Part shown: positions 28,594 to 36,492 of the stretch, one piece after another
How positions within the stretch are numbered: the stretch's first letter is position 1
Layout: each line of letters starts with the position of its first letter
Assembly (NCBI GenBank): GCA_029266415.1
Contig: JAQSWW010000013.1
Coordinates: 1-37,345 of the forward strand
Direction: 5' to 3'
Source: Actinomycetospora sp.
GTDB taxonomy: Bacteria > Actinomycetota > Actinomycetes > Mycobacteriales > Pseudonocardiaceae
DNA length: 37,345 nucleotides
Position numbers and translations under genes: made by a program
Notes under the pieces: model-generated
The model's database searches: none
What the model was told of the DNA's origin: nothing
What the model saw: the letters and a program-made list of their open reading frames with translations, nothing else

Positions 28594-28788
28594 CGACGCA
28601 GCTGGAGCTTGGGGGCGCCCATTGTCGAGGGTCCGCAGGCCGCTCTCAACGGTCCACTCCGGGTCGCTGACCGGCGTCTAGGGCGAGCACCACGACGACG
28701 GTGCCCGGCATGCCCATGTCTGGTGCGAGACACACTGCCTCACAGCCGCTTCACATCGGACACCGACGTCTCACTGTCAGCGTACCTC

Positions 28789-30330
28789 TCAGACGATGTG
28801 GCGGCCTTCGGCGTTCTCCCAGTAGGGCTTGCGGAGGTCCTTCTTGAGGATCTTCCCCGACGGGTTGCGCGGCAGGGCGTCGATGACGTCGACCGACCGC
28901 GGGCGCTTGAAGCCGGCCATGCGCTCCTTGCACCACTCGAGGAACGCGTCGGCGTCGATCGTCGCGCCCTCGTTGGGCACGACGACGGCCTTGACCGTCT
29001 CGCCCCAGCGCTCGTCGGGGACCCCGATCACGGCGACGTCGGCGACGTCGGGGTGGCCGGAGATGACGTTCTCGACCTCGATGGGGTACACGTTCTCGGC
29101 CCCGGTGACGATCATGTCCTTGATCCGGTCGGTGAGGAAGAGGTAGCCCTCCTCGTCGAGGTAGCCCGCGTCGCCGGTGCGGAACCAGCCGTCCTCGGTG
29201 ATGGCCTGCGCGGTCTCCTCGGGGCGGGCCCAGTACCCGGGGGTGTTCTGGCTCGACCGGATCCAGACCTCGCCGACCTCGCCGGTCGCTGCGTCCTCCC
29301 CGGTCGCGGGGTCGACGGTCTTGAGCTCGACCCACGGGTACGGCTTGCCGGCCGAGCGCATGAGGTGGGCGCGCGGGCCGTCCGGGTCGTGGTCCTCGGG
29401 GTCGAGCTGGGTGATCGCGCCGGTGGTCTCGGTGGAGCCGTAGACCTGGAACAGCGGGGCCCGGAAGGTGGTCAGGACGCGGTTGAGCACGGTCGAGGTG
29501 ATCGGCGAGGCGCCGTAGGCCACGGCCCGCAGCTTCGACCAGTCGCGGTCGGCGGCACCGGGCACCTGGACGAGGAACTGTAGGACCGCCGGGACGAGGA
29601 AGGCGTTGGTGACGCCCTCGTCGGCCATCGTGGCGAGCAGCTGGTCGGGAACGATGTCGGCGACGAGCACGACCCGCGCCCCGAACGACAGGCACACGAG
29701 CGCGAAGCCGGAGCCGCCGATGTGGAACAGCGGCATCGCGACCAGGCCGACCGACTCGGTGTCGAAGCCCCAGTGGTCGCCGACCGAGAGCAGCGCCGCG
29801 AACTGGGTGTGGGTGAGCACCACACCCTTGGGCAGACCCGTCGTGCCCGAGGTGTAGAGCTGCAGCACGCAGTCGTCGTCCTGCGCGTCCGCGGGCGGGT
29901 CGAGCACCTCGTCGGAGGCGGTCAGCCAGGCCTCGTAGTCCTCGTCGACGACGAGCACGCGCTGCACCGCGTCGATCTTGCCGACGTCGTCGCGCATGCC
30001 GGCGAAGTCGGGACCGAGCACCACGAGCGGTGCGGCGGCGTCCTCGATGATCGCGAGCAGCTCGTCCGGGGTGAGGCGGTTGTTCAGCGGCGCCGTCCCG
30101 GCCCGCACCCGAGGCGCGCCGAAGAGCAGGTCGAAGAACTCGGTGCGGTTCTTGCCCAGCCAGACCACCCGAGCCCCGGCGCCCAGACCGTCGCCGGCCA
30201 TCGCGCGGGCGGCGAGGCCGGCGCGCCGGTCGAGCTCGGCGTACGTCGTGTTCCGCCCCTCGAACGTCAGCGCCACCAGGTCGGTGTCGCTGACGTGCTG
30301 GCGGACGACGTCGGTCAGCCGGAACGGCAC
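28789..30330 (-). CDS. AMP-dependent acyl-CoA synthetase/ligase (FadD-like)
   Basis: LYTSGTTGLPKGVVL, VYGSTETTG, RTGDAGYLDEEGYLFLTDRIKDMIVTGAENVYPIEVE, NPSGKILKKDLR; GTG start. Confidence 0.95.
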   Translation of the reverse strand: MPFRLTDVVRQHVSDTDLVALTFEGRNTTYAELDRRAGLAARAMAGDGLGAGARVVWLGKNRTEFFDLLFGAPRVRAGTAPLNNRLTPDELLAIIEDAAAPLVVLGPDFAGMRDDVGKIDAVQRVLVVDEDYEAWLTASDEVLDPPADAQDDDCVLQLYTSGTTGLPKGVVLTHTQFAALLSVGDHWGFDTESVGLVAMPLFHIGGSGFALVCLSFGARVVLVADIVPDQLLATMADEGVTNAFLVPAVLQFLVQVPGAADRDWSKLRAVAYGASPITSTVLNRVLTTFRAPLFQVYGSTETTGAITQLDPEDHDPDGPRAHLMRSAGKPYPWVELKTVDPATGEDAATGEVGEVWIRSSQNTPGYWARPEETAQAITEDGWFRTGDAGYLDEEGYLFLTDRIKDMIVTGAENVYPIEVENVISGHPDVADVAVIGVPDERWGETVKAVVVPNEGATIDADAFLEWCKERMAGFKRPRSVDVIDALPRNPSGKILKKDLRKPYWENAEGRHIV

Positions 30331-30415
30331 GGGGGACCTCCAGGGGGCCGGATGGGCCTGCGGTGATGGGGACCACAGGGACGACGCGACCGTAACCACC
30401 CATACGGAACGGCGG

Positions 30416-30435
30416 AAGAGTCAGGCTTGACTGTT
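30416..30435. promoter_or_regulatory. Candidate TetR operator site 1 (AAGAGTC-AGGCTT-GACTGTT)
   Basis: Inverted repeat in the divergent promoter region between the FadD- and FadE-like genes; same arms and 6-bp spacer as sites 2 and 3. Confidence 0.65.
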
Positions 30436-30495
30436 ACCGGGCGGTGCGGTCAGGCTGAGGGCACCAGCCCGACGTCCCACGAGGAGTGGCCACCG

Positions 30496-31638
30496 GTGGA
30501 GCGCCAGATCTTCTCCGACGAGCACACCGACTTCCGGCAGATGGTCCGGGACTTCCTGGAGAAGGAGGCGGTCCCGCACCACCCCGACTGGGAGAAGCAG
30601 GGACACGTCAGCCGCGACGTCTGGCTCGCCGCGGGCAAGACGGGGCTGCTCGCGATGGACGTCCCCGAGGAGTACGGCGGTGGCGGGTCGTCGGACCTGC
30701 GCTTCCAGTGGATCGTCACCGAGGAGGTCGCGCGCGCCGGCACCAGCGGCCTGGGCTTCACGCTGCACAACGACGTCGTCGCGCCCTACCTCATCGAGCT
30801 GACCACCGAGGAGCAGAAGCAGCGCTGGCTGCCGCGCTTCTGCACCGGTGAGCTGATCTCGGCGATCGCCATGACCGAGCCCGGCACCGGCTCGGACCTG
30901 CAGGGGATCCAGACGCGCGCCGTCCGCGAGGGCGACGAGTGGGTGATCAACGGACAGAAGACCTTCATCACCAACGGCATCCTCAGCGACCTCGTGATCG
31001 TCGTCGCCAAGACCGACCCGGACGCCGGCGCCCACGGATTCAGCCTCATCGCCGTCGAGCGCGACACCCCCGGCTTCGAGCGGGGCCGCAACCTCGAGAA
31101 GATCGGCATGTCGGCCCAGGACACCGCGGAGCTGTCGTTCACCGACGTCCGCGTCCCCGCCTCGAACCTGCTCGGCGAGGAGGGCAAGGGCTTCATCTAC
31201 CTGATGCAGAACCTGCCCCGCGAGCGGCTCTCGATCGCCGTGGCCGCCGTCGCCGGTGCCGAGAAGGTCCTCGAGGACACGATCAGCTATGTCAAGGAGC
31301 GCACGGCGTTCGGCAAGCCGCTCGCGAAGCTCCAGACGATCCGCTTCTCGGTGGCGGAGATGGCCACCAAGCTCGCCGTCACCCGCAGCTTCGTCGACCG
31401 CTGCATCACCGAGCTAGACGAAGGCAAGCTCGGGCCGTCGGACGCCTCGATGGCCAAGTACTGGGCCAGCGAGACGGCCAAGGAGGTCATCGACGGATGC
31501 CTCCAGCTCCACGGCGGCTACGGGTACATGAAGGAGTACCCGGTGGCCAAGGCGTACCTCGACACCCGCGTCCAGACGATCTACGGCGGCACGACCGAGA
31601 TCATGAAGGAGATCATCGGGCGGGTGGTCCTCGGATGA
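30496..31638 (+). CDS. Acyl-CoA dehydrogenase (FadE-like)
   Basis: AMTEPGTGSDLQGIQTRA, GQKTFITNG, YVKERTAFGKPLAKLQTIRF, LQLHGGYGYMKEYPVAKAYLDTRVQTIYGGTTEIMKEIIGR. Confidence 0.97.
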   Translation: MERQIFSDEHTDFRQMVRDFLEKEAVPHHPDWEKQGHVSRDVWLAAGKTGLLAMDVPEEYGGGGSSDLRFQWIVTEEVARAGTSGLGFTLHNDVVAPYLIELTTEEQKQRWLPRFCTGELISAIAMTEPGTGSDLQGIQTRAVREGDEWVINGQKTFITNGILSDLVIVVAKTDPDAGAHGFSLIAVERDTPGFERGRNLEKIGMSAQDTAELSFTDVRVPASNLLGEEGKGFIYLMQNLPRERLSIAVAAVAGAEKVLEDTISYVKERTAFGKPLAKLQTIRFSVAEMATKLAVTRSFVDRCITELDEGKLGPSDASMAKYWASETAKEVIDGCLQLHGGYGYMKEYPVAKAYLDTRVQTIYGGTTEIMKEIIGRVVLG

Positions 31639-32675
31639 GGATCGGCATGACGCTGGCGTACGCCGCCGGCGGGTTCCGGGAGACGGTCGACAAGCTCGTC
31701 GTGCTCGAGGCCGCCGGACTCGACGCCGTGGGCGTCGCCGAGCTCTACAGCTTCGACGCGGTCAGCCAGCTCGGCTACATCGCGGCCAAGACGTCGCGGC
31801 TCACCATCGAGTCCGGGATCGTCCAGATCTACACACGGACCCCGGCGCTCACGGCGATGACCGCGGCGGGCCTGGACTACGTGTCCGACGGCCGCTTCGT
31901 GCTGGGCATGGGCGCCTCGGGTCCCCAGGTCATCGAGGGCTTCCACGGGCTCAGGTACGACGCGCCGGTGGGCCGGACCCGCGAGATCGTCGAGATCTGC
32001 CGCAAGGTCTGGCGCCGCGAGAAGCTCGAGTACGCCGGCAAGCACTACACGGTGCCGCTGCCCGCGGACCAGGGCACGGGCCTCGGCAAGCCGCTCAAGC
32101 TGATCAACCACCCGGTGCGCGACCGCATCCCGGTCATGCTCGCCGCGATCGGCCCGAAGAACGTCGAGCTCGCCGCCGAGCTGGCCGAGGTGTGGGAGCC
32201 GATCTGGTTCCACCCCGGCAAGGCGCAGGACGTCTGGGGCGGGCCCCTCGCGGCCGGGAAGGCGAAGCGGGACCCGGCGCTGGGCGAGCTCGAGGTCGCG
32301 GTCGGCGTCCCCTTCGCGGTCGGGCCCGGCGCCGGCGAGCTGCGCGAGCGCGTCCGCCCGCAGCTCGCGCTCTACGTCGGCGGCATGGGCGCCAAGGACC
32401 AGAACTTCTACGCCAAGCTCGCCGCCCGCTACGGCTTCGCCGACGAGGCCTCGGAGATCCAGGACCTCTACCTCTCCGGCCGCAAGGAGGAGGCGGCCGA
32501 GAAGGTGCCCGAGGAGCTGGTCCACGCCGTGTCGCTCATCGGGAGCGAGGACGAGGTCGCCGAGCAGGTCCGCGCGTTCGCCGCGGCTGGAGTCACCCAG
32601 CTCAACGTCCAGCCCCTGGACCCCGACCACGACACCGTGACGTCGTCGCTGGAGACGTTGAAGTCCCTGCTCTAG
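31635..32675 (+). CDS. LLM-class (probably F420-dependent) oxidoreductase
   Basis: MRIGMTLAYAAGGFRETVDKLVVLEAAGLDAVGVAELYSFDAVSQLGYIAAKTSRLTIESGI...YVSDGRFVLGMGASGPQVIEGFHG; ATGA overlap with upstream gene. Confidence 0.94.
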   Translation: MRIGMTLAYAAGGFRETVDKLVVLEAAGLDAVGVAELYSFDAVSQLGYIAAKTSRLTIESGIVQIYTRTPALTAMTAAGLDYVSDGRFVLGMGASGPQVIEGFHGLRYDAPVGRTREIVEICRKVWRREKLEYAGKHYTVPLPADQGTGLGKPLKLINHPVRDRIPVMLAAIGPKNVELAAELAEVWEPIWFHPGKAQDVWGGPLAAGKAKRDPALGELEVAVGVPFAVGPGAGELRERVRPQLALYVGGMGAKDQNFYAKLAARYGFADEASEIQDLYLSGRKEEAAEKVPEELVHAVSLIGSEDEVAEQVRAFAAAGVTQLNVQPLDPDHDTVTSSLETLKSLL

Positions 32676-32685
32676 TCCCTGCTCT
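32662..32685. repeat. Perfect 12-bp tandem duplication AGTCCCTGCTCT x2
   Basis: Read directly; the junction creates CTAG (32672-32675), the stop codon for both convergent genes. Confidence 0.9.
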
Positions 32686-33322
32686 GCCTCGGAGCGGGCA
32701 TGAGGAGGGCCCGGACGAGCTGCTTCCACTGCTCGAGGTGCGGGTCGGTGGACGGGTCGCGCGGGTCGAACCCGTAGGTCAGGGCGACGCCGCGCATGCT
32801 GGTCAGCAGCATCTCCCGCACGAGGGCGGCCTGCTGTGGGGTGCCGAAGTCCTCGAAGAAGGCGTCGACGGTCTGGCGGATCGCCGCGCCCAGGCGCCGC
32901 TCGGCCGGCAGCAGGGCCGCGGCGAGCGCGGGGTCGGTGCGCGCGGCGGTCCACAGCTCGACCGAGGCCCAGAAGTAGGCCTGCTGGTAGGTGAACCACA
33001 TGACGTCGACGGCGCGGTCGAGGCGCGTGCCCGGGTCGACGTCGGCGTCGGGCAGGTCCGCGTGCGCGAGCCCGTCCTCGGCGAACCGGCTGGTCGCGAG
33101 GTGCTGGGCGGCGGCGACGAGCAGGTTCTCCTTCGACGGGAAGTGGTGCAGCAGGCGCCCGCGCGAGACGCCGGCGCGGTTCTGGATCGTCAGCGTCGTG
33201 GTGCCCGCGTAACCCGACTCCACGAGGCAGGCCACGGCCGCGTCGAGGATGCGCGTGCGGCTGTCCGAGGTCCGCTGCTCGCGGGACCGCCGCTCGGGCT
33301 CGGCGGCCGACCGGGTGCTCAC
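32672..33322 (-). CDS. TetR family transcriptional regulator (TetR1)
   Basis: TSDSRTRILDAAVACLVESGYAGTTTLTIQNRAGVSRGRLLHHFPSKENLLVAAAQHL. Confidence 0.95.
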   Translation of the reverse strand: MSTRSAAEPERRSREQRTSDSRTRILDAAVACLVESGYAGTTTLTIQNRAGVSRGRLLHHFPSKENLLVAAAQHLATSRFAEDGLAHADLPDADVDPGTRLDRAVDVMWFTYQQAYFWASVELWTAARTDPALAAALLPAERRLGAAIRQTVDAFFEDFGTPQQAALVREMLLTSMRGVALTYGFDPRDPSTDPHLEQWKQLVRALLMPAPRQSRD

Positions 33323-33388
33323 GCTCCCGCCACCTCCCCGTCCCCCTGCCGATCTCCGTCCGGTGACGATCGTGCCGCCGCAGGGGCG

Positions 33389-33408
33389 AACGGTCAAACC
33401 TGACTGTC
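33389..33408. promoter_or_regulatory. Candidate TetR operator site 2 (AACGGTC-AAACCT-GACTGTC)
   Basis: Same spacing as sites 1 and 3; 67 bp upstream of the TetR1 start; overlaps the stop codon of TetR2. Confidence 0.6.
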
Positions 33409-33981
33409 GCGCCGCAGCACGGTCAGGAGCACGTCGACGAGCAGCGCGCGGGTGCCGGCGCGGTCGAGCGTGCCGCGGACGAGCCACTCCCGGGACGCCG
33501 ACCGCACCAGACCGAAGAACGACCGGACCCGCGCGCGGTACGGGTCGTCCGGCGCGTCGGGAGCCAGGGCGGCGAGCACGCGGTCGGCGGCGATCTCGTC
33601 GGCCTCGGCGAGGATGGCGTCGACGTCGATGTCGCCGGCCGCGCCCGTGCCGACCGAGATCCACAGCCCGCGGTGACGGTCGACCGCGTCGAGCCACCAG
33701 TCCACGGCCGCGCCGGCGCGCACGTCGACCGGGCCCGGCGGGAGCTCGTCGACCGCGACCTCGGGGATCGTCGTCAGCCGGCGCACGACCTCGAGGTAGA
33801 GGGCTCGCTTGGTGCCGAAGTAGTGGTTGATGAGCCCGCGCGCGACGCCCGCCTCCTGTGCGAGGTCGGTGGTCGAGACCGCCGCGTACGGGTGCTCGGC
33901 GAACAGCCGCAGAGCGCCCTCGACGATCTCCTCGCGCCGCGCGTCGGGGTCGAGGCGCCGGCCCCGCAGCGGCGTGCTCAC
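33394..33981 (-). CDS. TetR family transcriptional regulator (TetR2)
   Basis: DARREEIVEGALRLFAEHPYAAVSTTDLAQEAGVARGLINHYFGTKRALYLEVVRRL. Confidence 0.94.
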   Translation of the reverse strand: MSTPLRGRRLDPDARREEIVEGALRLFAEHPYAAVSTTDLAQEAGVARGLINHYFGTKRALYLEVVRRLTTIPEVAVDELPPGPVDVRAGAAVDWWLDAVDRHRGLWISVGTGAAGDIDVDAILAEADEIAADRVLAALAPDAPDDPYRARVRSFFGLVRSASREWLVRGTLDRAGTRALLVDVLLTVLRRDSQV

Positions 33982-34676
33982 CTCGCCGCTCCGAGGTGGG
34001 GGCTTTCCTGGCGTTGAACGCCAGCGTGGCCCCCACGCTGATGGGTGCGGTCGTGCGGCGTCATCCCGAAGAGCATGGCGAAGTCGTGCAGGGTCGCCGA
34101 CAGGACGGGGCGGCGACCGGCGAGGAAGCCCAGCGGCCCGTCGGCGTCGAACGTCCAGTCCGCACGCAGCAGTCCGAGGCCGTTGCGGCTCACCACCGGG
34201 CTCTCGAGCAGCCCGCCGTGCCGGTCCTGGGCGAGCGTGAAGCCGACGCGCGGGCGCCCGGGCAGGCGACTCCCGCGGCGCAGCATCGCGCTCGCCGCGG
34301 GCCGCCCGGCGCCCTCGAGGGTCATCGACGGCCGCCCCGCCGCGAGCCCCTCGAACGTCGCGAGGCCCTTGGGGATCCCCCACAGCTCGCGCCCGCCGTC
34401 GCGGGACGCGGGGCTGTCGACCCAGATCCGGACGATGTGCGGGCGCACCCGCGCGCCCACGCGGCCGGCGACCGCGACGAGCAGCTCGTGGTAGCTCAGC
34501 ACCCCGCCCTCGGCGTAGTCGACCCACGCCGCGCCCACGGGCGTGCGGCCACCCAGCGCGAGGGGGCGCCAGCCGTCGGGCCAGGTCGCGGTGGGCAGCT
34601 CCTCGGTGGGGACGAGGAACGTCGACAGGTCCATCCGTCCGACCAGGGTCCAGGGCTCCGGCGGGTAGGCGGTCAC
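33978..34676 (-). CDS. Acetoacetate decarboxylase-like domain protein
   Basis: TYPICAL pattern: AAWVDYAEGGVLSYHELLVAVAG...RELWGIPKGLATFE...; overlaps TetR2 by 4 nt and carries a C-terminal tail encoded by element B. Confidence 0.82.
   Translation of the reverse strand: MTAYPPEPWTLVGRMDLSTFLVPTEELPTATWPDGWRPLALGGRTPVGAAWVDYAEGGVLSYHELLVAVAGRVGARVRPHIVRIWVDSPASRDGGRELWGIPKGLATFEGLAAGRPSMTLEGAGRPAASAMLRRGSRLPGRPRVGFTLAQDRHGGLLESPVVSRNGLGLLRADWTFDADGPLGFLAGRRPVLSATLHDFAMLFGMTPHDRTHQRGGHAGVQRQESPHLGAAR
33996..34041 (-). repeat. Candidate dispersed palindromic element B (46 bp)
   Basis: Minus strand TCAGCGTGGGGGC-CACGCTGGCGTTCAACGCCA-GGAAAGCCCCCAC; 13-nt ends identical to element A, internal CTGGCG/CGCCAG hairpin. 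Confidence 0.7.
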
Positions 34677-36332
34677 GTCGGGGCTCCGATCCTCGGCGCG
34701 GGCAGGTCGACGGTCGTGCGCAGCGCACCCGGCGCGTCCGCGGGCACGACGGGGTGGTGCGGGGCGACCGGCTCGACGCGACGGTAGGGCGCGCCGGGTG
34801 CCGGTCGGGGGTCGGGCTCGCCGCGGTTGGGCCACAGCGCCATCGCCCCCTCGGCCAGCGCGGTGATCGTCAGCGACGGGTTCACGCCCAGGTTCGCCGG
34901 GATCGTCGACCCGTCGACGACGTGGACGCCGGGGTGACCGTGCAGGCGGTGGTAGGGGTCGACGACGCCGGTCTCCGGGCTCTCGGAGATCACCGCGCCA
35001 CCGAGGAAGTGCCCGGTGACCGGGACGTCGACCAGCGTCGAGCCGGCGCCGACCGGAACACCGCCGAGGCGCCGCGCCACCCGCCGCGAGACCTCGTGCC
35101 CCGCCGGGATCCAGGCCGGGTTGGGGGTGCCGGCGCCCGGTCGTGAGCGCAGGCCCCGGAGGAAGCGGCGCGGCGTGAGCGTCAGCGAGTTGTCCAGCGA
35201 CTGCATCACCAGCAGCACGACCGACTGCTCGGCCCACCGGCGCGGCCGGTGCAGCGCCCACAGCGTCCCGCGCGACCGCAGGACCTGCCAGGGCCAGGAG
35301 GTTCGACCCGCGCCCGTAGCGCACCGGCTCGACGTGGGTGTCGGCGTCGGGGTGGATCGACGAGGTGATCGACACCCCGCGGGTGAAGTCGGCGTCCGGG
35401 CTCGGCGAGCGGGCCGAGAGGATGGCCTCGGAGTTGGTGCGCGAGAGCTCGCCGAGCCGCGGGGACACGCGCGGCAGGTCGCCCCGGGTGCGCAGCCGGT
35501 GCAGCAGGCGCTGGGTGCCGAGCGCCGAGGCGGACACGACGACCTGGCCCGTGGTGAACGTCCGCCGGCCGCCGGGAGTGCCCGTGCGGCGGGTGTCGAC
35601 GACGTAGCCCGAGGCACCGGAGAGGTCGCCGCCGCGCGGGCGGATGCGGGTGGCCGTCGTGAGCGGGTGGACCTCGACGCCCGCGGCCTCGGCGAGGTGC
35701 AGGTAGTTCTTGACCAGCGTGTTCTTCGCGTCGTGCCGGCACCCCGTCATGCACTCCCCGCAGTGGAGGCAGCCGTGGCGGGCGGGCCCGGCGCCGCCGA
35801 AGTACGGGTCGGGCACCTGCTCGCCGGGGGGCGCGCCGAAGAACACGCCCACCTCGGCCGGCCGGTAGGTGTGCTCGACGCCCATCTCGCGGGCGACGTC
35901 GCGCATCACCGCGTCCGACGGGGACACCCGTGGGTAGGTCGTGGCGCCGAGCATGCGGGTGGCCTGGTCGTAGGCGGCGTCGAGCTCGTCGGCTCAGTCG
36001 GTGATGTCGCGCCACTGCGGGTCGTCGTAGAAGGCCCGCGGCGGGCGGTAGAGCGTGTCGGCGTAGACCAGCGAGCCCCCGCCCACCCCGGCGCCCGAGA
36101 GCACGAGGACGTCGCGCAGCGGGCTCACCCGGAAGATGCCGAAGCAGCGCGCCCACGGCGCCCACAGGTAGTCGCGCAGCTGCCAGGAGGTCGCGGGGAA
36201 CTCGTGGTCGGCGAAGCGGCGGCCCGCCTCGAGCACCCCCACGCGATAGCCCTTCTCGGCCAGGCGCAGCGCGGTCACCGACCCGCCGAAGCCCGAGCCC
36301 ACCACGAGCACGTCGTCATCGAGGTCGCCCAC
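34673..36332 (-). pseudogene. Disrupted GMC oxidoreductase (cholesterol-oxidase/ChoD-like)
   Basis: [31 protein letters not shown] (FAD site), [99 protein letters not shown]; spread over an in-frame TGA (35994-35996) and a frameshift near 35287. Confidence 0.88.
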
Positions 36333-36431
36333 GCGCCCAGGCTCCCGGAGTCGTTGGCAGCGTGTCAACGAGGGTCGGAGCACCCTACCGGTCAGTAACA
36401 GGAGGTCGCGGGCACGTTGACACCTGCGCGA

Positions 36432-36451
36432 AACAGTCCATCATGACTGTT
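36432..36451. promoter_or_regulatory. Candidate TetR operator site 3 (AACAGTC-CATCAT-GACTGTT)
   Basis: Perfect 7-bp arms, 6-bp spacer, 42 bp upstream of the thiolase start. Confidence 0.7.
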
Positions 36452-36492
36452 GAGAGCAGTCGGCTCACATCCGCGCGAAGGGACCCCCACCC

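Noticed and set aside
35994-35996. In-frame TGA in the GMC oxidoreductase as a selenocysteine codon
   Set aside because: Position corresponds to a conserved Trp rather than Cys, no SECIS-like hairpin noticed, and a second lesion follows downstream.
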